From NCBI RefSeq assembly GCF_016745835.1, contig NZ_JAERVL010000001.1, positions 372,001-436,000 of the forward strand: a DNA stretch of 64,000 nucleotides, read 5' to 3'. The notes under the pieces are model-generated. The model worked only from the letters and a program-made list of their open reading frames with translations. It searched no databases and was not told where the DNA came from. How positions within the stretch are numbered: the first letter of the stretch is position 1; each line of letters begins with the position of its first letter. Below, piece by piece: positions 28,140 through 36,603 of the stretch. The translations under genes were made by a program, and so were the position numbers. The stretch comes from Caldalkalibacillus salinus (GTDB lineage: Bacteria > Bacillota > Bacilli > Caldalkalibacillales > JCM-10596).

Positions 28140-29078
28140 ATGAACAAAGAAAAGTTACTGGTCATTATAGGTCCGACCGCAGTAGGTAAAACAAAATTAA
28201 GTGTATCGCTCGCACAACGATTCAATGGAGAAGTCATCTCTGGTGATTCTATGCAGATCTATCGTGGCATGGATATCGGGACAGCCAAAATAACACCTGA
28301 TGAAATGCAGGGGGTCCCTCACCACTTGATTGATCTTAGAGAACCGTGGGAATCTTTCTCTGTTAATGAATTTCAGACACTGGCCACCGATCATATCACT
28401 CAGATTAATCAACGAGGACGATTGCCTCTGTTAGTGGGAGGAACAGGGCTGTATGTTCAGTCTGTCACCCATCAGTTTCAATTCGCTGAGGACAGTAGGG
28501 ACGAAGAAGTCCGGCAGAAATGGGAAACTTATCTCCAAAAGCATGGGCGGGAAGCTTTGCACCAAGCGCTAGCACAAAAAGATCCCATATACGCCGAGCA
28601 GTTGCATCCTAATAACACACGGCGGGTGATAAGAGCCCTAGAGATCATTGAAACGACAGGTCAGAGCATGGCCGAATATCAAGGAGAGTGGGAAAAGTCA
28701 TCCCCTTATGAGCTGGCTATGGTTGGACTGACCATGGAACGTCAAAAACTTTATGAGCGGATCAATCATCGTGTGGATCTCATGATTCAGGACGGATTGA
28801 TAGAAGAAGTGCAACGCTTACTTGACGAAGGTGTACCTGTTGATTGTCAGTCTTTTTCTGGCATCGGTTACAAAGAAATATTAGGGTATTTGACTGGGGA
28901 ATTAGAACGTGAGGAAGCGATAGCGCTCCTAAAACGAAACACTCGACGTTTTGCTAAACGTCAACATACGTGGTTTCGAAGAATGAAAGACATCCAATGG
29001 TTTGACGTTACAGCGCTCGATCGTTGGGAAGAACATGAACAAATAATTGCAGAATATGTGGCAGGAAAGTTTTGTTAA
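28140..29078 (+). CDS. miaA: tRNA dimethylallyltransferase MiaA
   Basis: The 312-residue enzyme transfers a dimethylallyl group to A37 of tRNAs reading codons that begin with U, producing i6A, the substrate for MiaB (18258). The P-loop GPTAVGKT is at 11-18, with DSMQIYRGMDIGTAK and LVGGTGLYVQS following. The C-terminal FAKRQHTWFR motif is also present. It lies 6 bases after the methyltransferase and 47 bases before hfq, the widely conserved miaA-hfq pair. Confidence 0.98.
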   Translation: MNKEKLLVIIGPTAVGKTKLSVSLAQRFNGEVISGDSMQIYRGMDIGTAKITPDEMQGVPHHLIDLREPWESFSVNEFQTLATDHITQINQRGRLPLLVGGTGLYVQSVTHQFQFAEDSRDEEVRQKWETYLQKHGREALHQALAQKDPIYAEQLHPNNTRRVIRALEIIETTGQSMAEYQGEWEKSSPYELAMVGLTMERQKLYERINHRVDLMIQDGLIEEVQRLLDEGVPVDCQSFSGIGYKEILGYLTGELEREEAIALLKRNTRRFAKRQHTWFRRMKDIQWFDVTALDRWEEHEQIIAEYVAGKFC

Positions 29079-29125
29079 GCATCGAATATAGTTATAATAG
29101 TCAAGTATAAGGGAGGCAGCTATCC

Positions 29126-29356
29126 ATGAAACAGAGTATTAATATTCAAGACACATTTTTGAACCAATTACGTAAAGAAAATATCCCCGTTACCGTCTAT
29201 CTATTAAATGGATTTCAATTAAGAGGATTTATAAAAGCATTTGATAACTTTACCATTGTCATTGACAGTGAAGGAAAACAACAACTGGTATACAAACACG
29301 CAATCTCGACATTTACACCAGCTCGTCCTGTTTCACTCATGCCAGATCAGGAGTGA
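29126..29356 (+). CDS. hfq: RNA chaperone Hfq
   Basis: The 76-residue Sm-like protein forms a hexamer that binds small RNAs and mRNAs. The Sm1 region ([19 protein letters not shown]) and the Sm2 YKHAISTF motif, the uridine-binding KH pair, are present. Length and sequence match Bacillus Hfq (73 residues). The ATG follows AAGGGAGGCAG. The next gene starts 5 bases past its stop codon. Confidence 0.97.
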   Translation: MKQSINIQDTFLNQLRKENIPVTVYLLNGFQLRGFIKAFDNFTIVIDSEGKQQLVYKHAISTFTPARPVSLMPDQE

Positions 29357-29360
29357 TCAT

Positions 29361-30848
29361 TTGCGCGGTGAAGGAGATATGAGTCACAGTTATGATTCAG
29401 ACCCTGTAGCCCAAGAGTTAAAGCAAACGATTCAAATACTACCTAACAGCATCTTTAAATGTAAGTTGAGTGACAAAGGTACACCTATGATGACCTTCCA
29501 TGAGGGTGCTTTAGCCGAAGAATTCCAGTTAACAACGGAAAAAGTGCAAGGCCAGTTTATCAACACTGTCCTTAATAAGCGAGTATTAGCACAATGGAAA
29601 GACGCTTTCACCCGTGTATTTGAAGGGGACACCGTCGATTTTGAGTTCAAGTACGCCAACCGTGTTTTTCACACCTTTGCCAAGCCAGTGAAAGAGGAAC
29701 ATCAAGGCCAAACGATCGTCAAAGAGGTTGTTGGTTTTGTATCCGATATTACAAGACAGAAACAGGATCGGGATCGTTTACGTGAGAGTGAAGAACAGCT
29801 TCGGACCTTGATAAATGCTATACCGGATGTCGTGTTTCTCAAAGATGGAGAAGGGCGCTGGTTAGAAACCAATCACAAAGCCCTCCATTTCTTTAAGCTA
29901 GAAGATGTGGATTATAGGGGTAAAAAGGACGATCAACTGGCGCATCATAGTCAGGATTATGCGGAGGCCCTGCGCACATGTATTGATTCGGACGAACTAG
30001 CCTGGCAACAAGGGGTCCCTACGAGAGTAGAGGAAGTCATTAACCAGCCGGATGGTACGTCCTCAATTTTTGATGTGGTCAAAGTCCCAATATACTATAC
30101 AAGTGGGGAGCGCAAGGGATTAGTTGTCGTCGGTCGCGACATTACTGACCGTATGATGGCAGAGGAGGCCCTGCGCAAAGCAGAGACCATGAATGTGGTA
30201 GGCGAGCTTGCAGCAGGCGTCGCACATGAAATACGCAACCCATTAACAGCGCTCAAAGGGTTTGTGCAGTTACTTGAAATCAATCAGGATCAAATGGATC
30301 AGCGCTATCTCGATATCATGCACTCAGAAATTGAACGTATAGAGTTTATTATCAATGAATTTCTAGTCCTAGCTAAACCACAGAGCCTTAGCTATGAGAA
30401 ACTGAGCATTGCGACACTCGTGAATAATACGGTGACACTATTTGAGACTCAAGCGATCTTAAGTAACGTTCAAATCTTTGTCGAGTCAGAATCGGAACTT
30501 CCACTAGTTTATGGTGAGCAAAGTCAACTTAGGCAGGTCTTTCTTAACCTTTTAAAAAATGCAACCGAAGCGATGCCACAGGGGGGTTCTATCCATATTA
30601 AAATGACACATCCGCATACAGACTGGGTTCAGATCAGTTTCATTGACAGCGGGATAGGTATACCGCCTGAAAGGATAAAAAGACTTGGAGAACCGTATTA
30701 TACGACGAAGGAAAAAGGGACAGGCCTCGGGCTCATGGTCAGCTATAAAATTATCAAGAATCACCAAGGCACCATCAATGTTGAGAGCGAATTAAACAAA
30801 GGCACCAAATTTGATATTCATTTACCGAGCGCAGACCATGATATTTGA
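29361..30848 (+). CDS. Soluble PAS sensor histidine kinase, sporulation-kinase type
   Basis: The 495-residue protein has no membrane segment. It has two PAS-like regions (about 15-145 and 150-270), a HisKA domain with H289 in AHEIRNPLTALKGFVQLL, and an ATPase domain with NLLKNATEAMPQGG, DSGIGIPPERI and GTGLGLMVSYKII. The H-box and layout resemble the KinA/KinE kinases that feed the Spo0 phosphorelay. No response regulator lies beside it, which also fits an orphan phosphorelay kinase. The TTG at 29361 is chosen because CAGGAG, overlapping the end of hfq, is 8 bases upstream. ATG 29379 has AAGGAG only 2 bases ahead. It should be co-transcribed with miaA-hfq. Confidence 0.83.
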   Translation: MRGEGDMSHSYDSDPVAQELKQTIQILPNSIFKCKLSDKGTPMMTFHEGALAEEFQLTTEKVQGQFINTVLNKRVLAQWKDAFTRVFEGDTVDFEFKYANRVFHTFAKPVKEEHQGQTIVKEVVGFVSDITRQKQDRDRLRESEEQLRTLINAIPDVVFLKDGEGRWLETNHKALHFFKLEDVDYRGKKDDQLAHHSQDYAEALRTCIDSDELAWQQGVPTRVEEVINQPDGTSSIFDVVKVPIYYTSGERKGLVVVGRDITDRMMAEEALRKAETMNVVGELAAGVAHEIRNPLTALKGFVQLLEINQDQMDQRYLDIMHSEIERIEFIINEFLVLAKPQSLSYEKLSIATLVNNTVTLFETQAILSNVQIFVESESELPLVYGEQSQLRQVFLNLLKNATEAMPQGGSIHIKMTHPHTDWVQISFIDSGIGIPPERIKRLGEPYYTTKEKGTGLGLMVSYKIIKNHQGTINVESELNKGTKFDIHLPSADHDI

Positions 30849-30948
30849 ATGAGTTCATGATAAAATATAGGATGATTGGATAGAGCAGATACAATGTTCT
30901 GTTAGGTAATCCAAATGAAAGAGATTTATCATCTTAGGAGGAATAAAC

Positions 30949-31383
30949 ATGAACATGTTTTTTAATCAGTATATGGACGATATGATTAAGCCCATGAGAG
31001 AAGAGCTTACGAATGCGGGGTTTAAAGAACTCATGACACCGGAAGAGGTAGCAGAGACGTTTGAGCAAACGAAAGGAACGGCTCTCGTGGTGGTCAACTC
31101 TGTTTGTGGATGTGCGGCTGGGCTTGCTCGTCCGTCTGCTATTGCTTCTCTTAAACATGACAAAAAGCCAGATCATCTCTTTACTGTCTTTGCCGGACAG
31201 GAGAAAGAAGCAACCGCTAAAGCAAGAGAATATTTTGAAGGGTACCCTCCTTCTTCACCTTCATTCGCTCTAATGAAAGACGGCAAGATTGTGGGCATGG
31301 TAGAGCGTCATGACATTGAGGACAATGACCCAGAGAACATCGTCGGTAAATTAACGACTCTATATGATGAGTATTGTGGCTAA
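30949..31383 (+). CDS. Bacilliredoxin (BrxA/BrxB family, CGC motif)
   Basis: The 144-residue protein belongs to the YphP/YqiW family, thioredoxin-like proteins that remove bacillithiol from mixed disulphides on proteins. The active site C53-G54-C55 lies in VVNSVCGCAAGLARP. Length and sequence fit; which of the two Bacillus paralogues it is cannot be decided here. The ATG follows TAGGAGGAA. It is monocistronic, with a terminator at 31448. Confidence 0.94.
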   Translation: MNMFFNQYMDDMIKPMREELTNAGFKELMTPEEVAETFEQTKGTALVVVNSVCGCAAGLARPSAIASLKHDKKPDHLFTVFAGQEKEATAKAREYFEGYPPSSPSFALMKDGKIVGMVERHDIEDNDPENIVGKLTTLYDEYCG

Positions 31384-31447
31384 AACACACAGGTTACAGG
31401 GAAAAAAGATGTGATATCCTTTTTATCCTGTGTAACACAATTTACAG

Positions 31448-31477
31448 CGAGCTTGGACAAACCAGGCTCGTTTTTTT
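31448..31477 (+). terminator. Intrinsic terminator after bacilliredoxin gene
   Basis: CGAGCTTGG (31448-31456) pairs with CCAGGCTCG (31462-31470) with one G-T pair, followed by seven T bases. Confidence 0.85.
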
Positions 31478-31568
31478 ATGTGCCACGTTTACATGATTAT
31501 CACAAGATTACGAGTCTCTAATTTTAAAGGTTTAAAGTGGGTGTTAAATTATCGGTCAGTTATCTGAA

Positions 31569-31600
31569 AATAAAAAAAGGCGCAACATAGGTTGGCGCCT
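31569..31600 (-). terminator. Intrinsic terminator of ywhD (minus strand)
   Basis: Read on the minus strand, AGGCGCCAAC and GTTGCGCCT pair (one bulged base), followed by TTTTTTTATTTT. The rest of the 344-base space between the bacilliredoxin gene and ywhD (31384-31727) holds this and the plus-strand terminator, and nothing else recognisable. Confidence 0.75.
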
Positions 31601-31727
31601 GTTCTGATCTATCTTAGAATTGATGAGCGTTTATAGAAGGGTAAGGGATAATAATTAATAATCTGGTTCTACTTATATTAAAATGTGTATCCATTTAAAG
31701 TGCGTGTCCTTTTAAAATGCGTGTCCT

Positions 31728-32255
31728 TTACTCTGAGATAAGGGCTTCCTTAAGCTCGTTGGTGGAGTGAGCCCACATGTTTTCATCATGTGACTTCAAG
31801 AATTCACCTAAGACTTTCTTAGAAGACTCATCCATATGTTCCACCATGATATAACGTTTTAAAGCTTTATCCATCTTATTCACATGTTCAGGCAGATTTT
31901 TATAACCACGTCTGATCTCTGTGTCAACGGACATTTCGCATGCCGTGATGCCAGCGTAATAGGGTCCCTCAGGCCCATTGTCAATGGCTACCCACACGAG
32001 CCAATACGGTCTGCCATTAGGTACATCATCTTTATTTGGTAGGAACTTAATTCTTTTTTCAATCGCACTTTTGGCATGTAGTGCGCCTAAATCAACGTAG
32101 GCTTCTTTATCCTCTACGTCTACGATCACTGGCGATAAGTTATTTAAATTAAGCGTGCCAACACCGAATCCACCGTGACCGCCCGTGGAATCACTACTCA
32201 CAATGGTAAATTGGTTATTTTTTTTATTGCCTTTTTGGCTATTATTGTTAAACAT
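31728..32255 (-). CDS. ywhD: YwhD family protein, function unknown
   Basis: The 175-residue protein matches the YwhD family in length and in blocks such as FTIVSSDSTGGHGGFGVGTL, VYVDLGALHAKSAIEKRIKF-like (AYVDLGALHAKSAIEKRIKF) and WLVWVAIDNGPEGPYYAG. The family is confined to Bacillales and has no assigned biochemical role. The N-terminus is rich in N, K and S. There is no signal peptide or membrane helix. It is transcribed alone, against its neighbours, and ends in a terminator at 31569-31600. Confidence 0.88.
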   Translation of the reverse strand: MFNNNSQKGNKKNNQFTIVSSDSTGGHGGFGVGTLNLNNLSPVIVDVEDKEAYVDLGALHAKSAIEKRIKFLPNKDDVPNGRPYWLVWVAIDNGPEGPYYAGITACEMSVDTEIRRGYKNLPEHVNKMDKALKRYIMVEHMDESSKKVLGEFLKSHDENMWAHSTNELKEALISE

Positions 32256-32361
32256 GTTCGCCGTTCATCCTTTCCCGTGTACCTTCATTGTATTTCGATC
32301 ATACCATATTATAAGCCGAAATGCATGGTGGAGAAACGATCAATACGAATGGCTTTGTGAC

Positions 32362-32391
32362 TTGTAACGATGAAACAACTCTTGTTATAAT
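32362..32391 (+). promoter_or_regulatory. Candidate SigA promoter of the IscA-type gene
   Basis: TTGTAA (32362-32367) and TATAAT (32386-32391) have an 18-base spacer. The leader to the ATG is about 130 bases. Confidence 0.6.
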
Positions 32392-32528
32392 GAGTACAAA
32401 CACATAGCAAGTCAGGGTTACACTATTGTACCGAATGGGTATGAGTAGCGTAAGCTGATAGATGCTGCTAAGTTGATAGCATGATCACAGCTGAACCATT
32501 TTCATTTTCCCGAGGAGGGTGAGATACA

Positions 32529-32879
32529 ATGTTAACGATTACTGAAAGTGCAAGTGTGAAAATCAAAGAAATGCTAGCAGGTGAAGAGGGAAACCCTTAT
32601 CTACGTGTCGGTGTCCAAGAAGGAGGCTGCAGTGGGTTTACGTATGGCATGGGCTTTGATGTTGATAGACATGATACGGATACTGAATTAGAGCAACATG
32701 GCATACCTGTTATTGTTGATGAGAACAGCAAACGGTTCCTATCAGGTACTGTCATTGATTACAAAGAGAACATGATGGGTGGCGGGTTTACGATCGACAA
32801 CCCTAACGCAACGGTATCTTGTGGTTGCGGAAGTTCTTTCCGCACTAATGAGGCTGAAGGCAAGCCAGAGGAATGCTAG
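32529..32879 (+). CDS. Iron-sulphur cluster insertion/carrier protein, HesB/IscA family (ErpA/YutM-like)
   Basis: The 116-residue protein has the three conserved cluster-binding cysteines of A-type carriers: C34 in EGGCSGFTYG and C98 and C100 in SCGCGSSF. It should accept and pass on iron-sulphur clusters to target proteins. The start ATG follows CGAGGAGGGTGAG. In B. subtilis the corresponding protein is YutM. It stands alone with its own promoter and terminator. ErpA, SufA and IscA cannot be told apart reliably by sequence alone. Confidence 0.93.
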   Translation: MLTITESASVKIKEMLAGEEGNPYLRVGVQEGGCSGFTYGMGFDVDRHDTDTELEQHGIPVIVDENSKRFLSGTVIDYKENMMGGGFTIDNPNATVSCGCGSSFRTNEAEGKPEEC

Positions 32880-32976
32880 AAGGACACTGGCGCCCGTTTG
32901 AAAATTGGTGACGGGTATTCTTTACTTAGATATTGCCTTATTTGTATAGCCTTTACACCTTAATTTTAAGGTTTTT

Positions 32977-33027
32977 AACACCTTCAATGGGAGACGATGT
33001 TCTTAATGTCCATTGAGGGTGTTTTTT
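32977..33027 (+). terminator. Intrinsic terminator after the IscA-type gene
   Basis: AACACCTTCAATGG (32977-32990) pairs along nearly its whole length with CCATTGAGGGTGTT (33010-33023), followed by TTTT. The 332-base gap 32880-33211 contains this and no other feature I can name. Confidence 0.85.
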
Positions 33028-33211
33028 GTTGGCTTAATCTGGTATAAGTGGTCGGAGTCGGTAGCATTCCTTTAATGTCTGCGTTAAAATGTAGGTAAGA
33101 TGTGGAAGTCGGTCACGTTCATAGCAACAGGGGTCACTCGTTGTCGTGCTTGGCAACCTTGTTATATGTTACATACAAACGGCATAAGTGAAATAGAGGG
33201 AGGCGTATAGG

Positions 33212-33541
33212 ATGTTTGGGCTAGATTCGTATCTACAGGATTATAGTGGACTATTGCTCGTGGCCCTTGTCATTGTCGGCATTTTTCTAGTCCGTCAAGA
33301 TCAAAAAGAGTGGGTGACTGTATATGAGGCGTCTAGTAGGACCATTCAACGTGCACAAGCAAGGTTTGCCTTCCTACGTAACAATGGGGTCAAGTGCCGA
33401 ATGAAGACCTTATCACCTAGAGGCATGTCTAGGGGAGCCCAAGCGAATCCTGTGATGATGACGACCGTTCGAGTCGATGTCCACAAAAAAGAGGTCAACA
33501 AGGCTCGGGAACTGTTGTCCAACTTTAACGATGATGCTTAA
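33212..33541 (+). CDS. Small single-pass membrane protein with DUF2007-like cytoplasmic domain
   Basis: I do not recognise a named gene. The 109-residue product has one N-terminal membrane helix (about residues 12-28, SGLLLVALVIVGIFLV) and a basic soluble domain. That domain has the pattern VTVYEASSRTIQRAQARFAF...VRVDVHKKEVNKARELL, which resembles DUF2007, a beta-alpha-beta module sometimes called a putative signal-transducing domain. The start codon follows GGGAGGCG, a good site. It lies 83 bases before a DUF309 gene in the same direction. No function is proposed. Confidence 0.68.
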   Translation: MFGLDSYLQDYSGLLLVALVIVGIFLVRQDQKEWVTVYEASSRTIQRAQARFAFLRNNGVKCRMKTLSPRGMSRGAQANPVMMTTVRVDVHKKEVNKARELLSNFNDDA

Positions 33542-33623
33542 TGCACCATGACATGAGACACAGAATATAGGTAATATACGTCTGAGTCGTGAGTCTTCTT
33601 TTATGAGGATGGGGTGTGAGCGA

Positions 33624-34037
33624 ATGGCTTACCATTATTTGTACTTATTGTTTCTTTATCATTTTAATATCACGAGAGACTATTATGAATGTCACGATGT
33701 CTTAGAAGAATTATGGTTCGAGACCCAACGTGACCGTTTTTACCAGGGGTTACTTCAAGTGGCAGTGGGATTGTATCATTTTCGCTGGCATAATCCCCAA
33801 GGCGCTATTTTGCTATTAGAAGGTGCAGTGGAGAAACTTGCCCCATATGAAGAGATTAAAAGAGGCATTAACGTGGGTAAAATAAGGGCCGAAGCACATG
33901 ACTATTTACAGAAGCTCTACTATCTGAAGACCCATCCCTTTGAATTTTACGATCTCACGATTGATATTGTAGATGAAGAGCTAAGAACGATGGTCCATGA
34001 CATTGCACGAGAAGTGCATCATACTGAAACGGATTAA
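33624..34037 (+). CDS. DUF309 domain protein
   Basis: The 137-residue helical protein has the DUF309 pattern: FNITRDYYECHDVLEELW, then FYQGLLQVAVGLYHF, then NPQGAILLLEGAVEKL. The conserved H, E and E residues suggest a metal or charged-ligand site, but the family has no established function. ATG 33624 is chosen because GGGG (33611-33614) gives usable spacing; an in-frame ATG at 33603 has no site. Bacillus YpuF belongs to this family. The next gene follows after 25 bases, so both are probably on one mRNA. Confidence 0.82.
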   Translation: MAYHYLYLLFLYHFNITRDYYECHDVLEELWFETQRDRFYQGLLQVAVGLYHFRWHNPQGAILLLEGAVEKLAPYEEIKRGINVGKIRAEAHDYLQKLYYLKTHPFEFYDLTIDIVDEELRTMVHDIAREVHHTETD

Positions 34038-34062
34038 TTTAATTTAGGAAAGAGGTCATAGT

Positions 34063-34830
34063 GTGATTATCTTAGAGCATGATCAGCAATTTCACTTGGT
34101 CAAACAACATGACCATGCGCAGGCGTCGGGACAAATCGCCAGGCAGATGAACATCCCACGACTGACGTTTGACTCACGAACGGATGACGTTTATATTGCG
34201 GTTGACGAGCACGATCGCGGGTGGATTGATCTAGATGAAACCCCAATTTGGAATGATAAGACGCAGACGCCGTTCTCTTTTGAGGACTATCCGTTATACC
34301 CGAAGCTTCAATTCTATCGTCTGGGGCTAGATGAAGTGGAGGTACAAAGCCCATACGCTGCATTATTATGTAGTTTGCACTACGCTTCATTTTTCGAAGA
34401 TGTACAGGATTCGAAGGCACTGGCTTTCTATGAGCAGGAGCGGACCAGACAGCGGAGATTACTCCAACAGCTAGCGTTATGGGAAGAGGATGACCATGAA
34501 GCGATCGACACCTTTTATGACCTATTACAATTCTGTGATCATCTTTCATTATTCATATGCCTGAGTACCGTAGACAAAGAGGAGGAAAACTTCAGATGGC
34601 AGGATAATGGCTTCCGTCAGCGGTTCGAACACCTAGATTTTGAGCATATCATGCCTCGTTGGGTAGACGAAAGTACCATTGCGCTCACGCCTTTTCCCTT
34701 ACATGAACCGACACGGGTGACGGTTAAGGAAAAAATATTAACAGCCTCAGAGATTGAGCAACACGGTTTGGCAGACGCTTACCATGCAGCCTCATACCGA
34801 GAACGTGAAGTATTATTAACGTCGGGGTAA
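34063..34830 (+). CDS. DUF3891 family protein
   Basis: The 255-residue protein matches DUF3891: a start with LVKQHDHAQASGQIARQ, then AVDEHDRGW, then a run with SPYAALLCSLHYASFF, and later FCDHLSLFICL. Conserved His and Asp residues (QHDHA, DEHDRGW, LHY, FCDHLS) look like a metal-dependent hydrolase of the HD type, but this is only a pattern and the function is unknown. The start is GTG 34063 behind AAAGAGG. It is the last gene before the large hairpin at 34929. Confidence 0.78.
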   Translation: MIILEHDQQFHLVKQHDHAQASGQIARQMNIPRLTFDSRTDDVYIAVDEHDRGWIDLDETPIWNDKTQTPFSFEDYPLYPKLQFYRLGLDEVEVQSPYAALLCSLHYASFFEDVQDSKALAFYEQERTRQRRLLQQLALWEEDDHEAIDTFYDLLQFCDHLSLFICLSTVDKEEENFRWQDNGFRQRFEHLDFEHIMPRWVDESTIALTPFPLHEPTRVTVKEKILTASEIEQHGLADAYHAASYREREVLLTSG

Positions 34831-34928
34831 GTCTGTATAAAGGTGAGGCCAACGAGTACAGGGACAACCGATGATGTTATCATCTCCTAAAAGGAAAGTA
34901 GACGTGTTAGGTGTTGAGGGCGTAATAA

Positions 34929-34991
34929 AAAACCACCAATCTAGGACCAGTATACGAGTTTACAAGTATGTGGTCACAGTGTGGTGGTTTT
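34929..34991. terminator. Large hairpin terminator between DUF3891 gene and metA
   Basis: AAAACCACCA (34929-34938) pairs with TGGTGGTTTT (34982-34991), and the loop holds a second inner stem (GACCA with TGGTC, extended by GTATAC with GTAT). On the minus strand it ends in TTTTTTATTACG, a good T tract for metA. On the plus strand the T run is only four bases. It is best read as the metA terminator, possibly serving both strands. Confidence 0.72.
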
Positions 34992-35016
34992 CGTGTATAC
35001 ACTCACTTCCAACTTT

Positions 35017-35925
35017 TTATCTCCAATGGAAGGGGGTTTGTTGATAGACATAATAATTGAGCCAATTCATGAACAGGAGATGTGAATGAGCGCGCCAAGT
35101 ATACGCGGGTTTTTGGTTCACGTCATCATCGGGATAATAATGAACGGGCATTTGAACGTTGTCTCCTTTTTTGATGTCTCGGACATACTCATTGTGTAAC
35201 GTGAGGCAGTCATATTCAGGATGACCGGTTAGAAAGATATGCTTACCGTCTTGACTTGCGGCTAGGTAAACACCAGCTTCATCCGATTGTGCCAGTAAGT
35301 CTAGTCCCTCTGCTTGCTCAATGTCCTCTCTCAGATTTTCTGTAAAACGGGAATGAGGCGCAGTAAACGTGTCATCAAACCCTCTTAGCAACTCTACAGT
35401 CGGTTTTAACACACGATGTTCGAACACCCCGGATAATTTTTGCTTCCTTTCGACTTTAGGAATACCATAATGATAGTACATGCCGGCTTGGGCGCCCCAG
35501 CATATATGTAACGTTGACGTCACGTGATCTAAACCCCATGACATAATCTCCGTGAGCTCTTCCCAGTACGTGACCTCTTCAAAAGCGAGGCGTTCGATCG
35601 GTGCACCGGTGATAATCATGCCATCATATTTATTCTGCTTAATATCGCTGAACGTATGGTAAAACTGTTCCAGATGAGCTTGTGACGTCGTTTTAGATTG
35701 GTGAGTCCCAGGTCTTAATAACGTGAAATTAATCTGTATGGGATTATTACTAAGCAAGCGTAGGAGTTGCGTTTCAGTTTTGATTTTCTCAGGCATCAGA
35801 TTAAGGATGACAATGTTTAATGGTCGGATATCCTGTGTCACGGCACGGCTTTCTTCCATAACAAAGATGTTTTCTTTTCTTAAAATATCTTTGGCAGGTA
35901 AAGTATTAGGTATATTAATCGGCAT
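35017..35925 (-). CDS. metA: Homoserine O-acetyltransferase MetA (MetAA)
   Basis: The 302-residue enzyme acylates homoserine in the first committed step of methionine synthesis. The nucleophile C142 lies in [16 protein letters not shown], and the downstream GHPEYD motif carries active-site residues. The residue at position 111 is Glu (GAPIERLAF). In this family Glu here goes with acetyl-CoA use and Gly with succinyl-CoA use, so an acetyltransferase is predicted despite the common name succinyltransferase. The ATG follows GGGAGAG. The leader is short (about 40 bases) and shows no SAM riboswitch, unlike many Bacillus methionine genes. Confidence 0.95.
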   Translation of the reverse strand: MPINIPNTLPAKDILRKENIFVMEESRAVTQDIRPLNIVILNLMPEKIKTETQLLRLLSNNPIQINFTLLRPGTHQSKTTSQAHLEQFYHTFSDIKQNKYDGMIITGAPIERLAFEEVTYWEELTEIMSWGLDHVTSTLHICWGAQAGMYYHYGIPKVERKQKLSGVFEHRVLKPTVELLRGFDDTFTAPHSRFTENLREDIEQAEGLDLLAQSDEAGVYLAASQDGKHIFLTGHPEYDCLTLHNEYVRDIKKGDNVQMPVHYYPDDDVNQKPAYTWRAHSHLLFMNWLNYYVYQQTPFHWR

Positions 35926-35970
35926 GGTCTCTCCCTCTCTCTACAACCTCTTCTCTACTCTATTGTTCTC

Positions 35971-35999
35971 ATTATAAGGAGAATTGGTCATACTTACAA
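35971..35999 (-). promoter_or_regulatory. SigA-type promoter of metA (minus strand)
   Basis: On the minus strand TTGTAA (35999-35994) and TATAAT (35976-35971) are 17 bases apart, giving an mRNA leader of roughly 40 bases before the ATG at 35925. Confidence 0.75.
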
Positions 36000-36078
36000 T
36001 CATAACGCTACAAATTTAAAAGATTTTCCATTAATGAGTCACACCGTTATGACATAGGCAGGTACATTCTTTTTTTGA

Positions 36079-36160
36079 TATAATCCTGAATGATGATTGG
36101 TAACACCGTGGGGTGGTATGCGGTACATAGATGCACCGTCATTCGTTATGGAAAGAGGGA
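36079..36160 (+). promoter_or_regulatory. TATAAT element and structured leader before the crcB pair
   Basis: TATAAT at 36079-36084 is a consensus -10 without a good -35. Just after it GAATGA (36088-36093) can pair with TCATTC (36139-36144), enclosing a smaller CGGT/ACCG hairpin. The segment has a GATG near its 5' end but does not match the fluoride riboswitch (GGnGAUGG...CC core), so it is listed only as a possibly structured leader. Confidence 0.35.
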
Positions 36161-36166
36161 GTGCTT

Positions 36167-36568
36167 TTGAATAGCAAAGTCTTGATCGGTGTAGGGACTG
36201 GAGGAGCAGTGGGCGCCCTATTGCGTTATATGATCTCTAACATGTTTATGGAGTCTGTCATGTTCTATAGTACACTCCTCGTTAATCTTCTGGGAAGTTT
36301 AATCCTCGGTGGCCTAACAGGTTTTGTGCTAGCAAGACAGATGCAAGAGTGGCTGAAAGCGAGTATCGGCGTCGGTTTTTGTGGCGGCTTTACGACCATG
36401 TCCACCTTCGCTTTGGACGTTGTCGCGTTGACACAACAGACAGTGATCCTGGGGATGATCTATGTGGTCCTTTCTATTTTTGGTGGGATCGCCTGTGCCC
36501 TTATGGGTCTGATCCTGGGTGAGTGGATTGGCCATAACCGAGCCCCCAAGGACGCTCGAACGGAGTGA
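36167..36568 (+). CDS. crcB: Fluoride channel CrcB/FluC, first of a pair
   Basis: The 133-residue, four-helix membrane protein of the FluC family exports fluoride as a dual-topology dimer. The pattern GVGTGGAVGALLRYM, TLLVNLLGSLILG and CGGFTTMSTFALD is typical; the conserved N and the TTMSTF phenylalanine line the pore. TTG 36167 is chosen because AAAGAGGGA ends 6 bases upstream and the product then begins like other FluC proteins. ATG 36131 would add a non-family extension. The following crcB copy starts 35 bases after its stop. Confidence 0.9.
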   Translation: MNSKVLIGVGTGGAVGALLRYMISNMFMESVMFYSTLLVNLLGSLILGGLTGFVLARQMQEWLKASIGVGFCGGFTTMSTFALDVVALTQQTVILGMIYVVLSIFGGIACALMGLILGEWIGHNRAPKDARTE

Positions 36569-36603
36569 CAGTTCTAATTAAAGAAAGAATTGGAGGGGTG
36601 CCT

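Noticed and set aside
35926-36130. SAM riboswitch (S-box) for metA
   Set aside because: A good promoter lies only about 45 bases before the ATG and the region lacks S-box conserved blocks on the minus strand.
36079-36160. Fluoride riboswitch before crcB
   Set aside because: The GGnGAUGG...CC pseudoknot core is missing; kept only as a possible structured leader.
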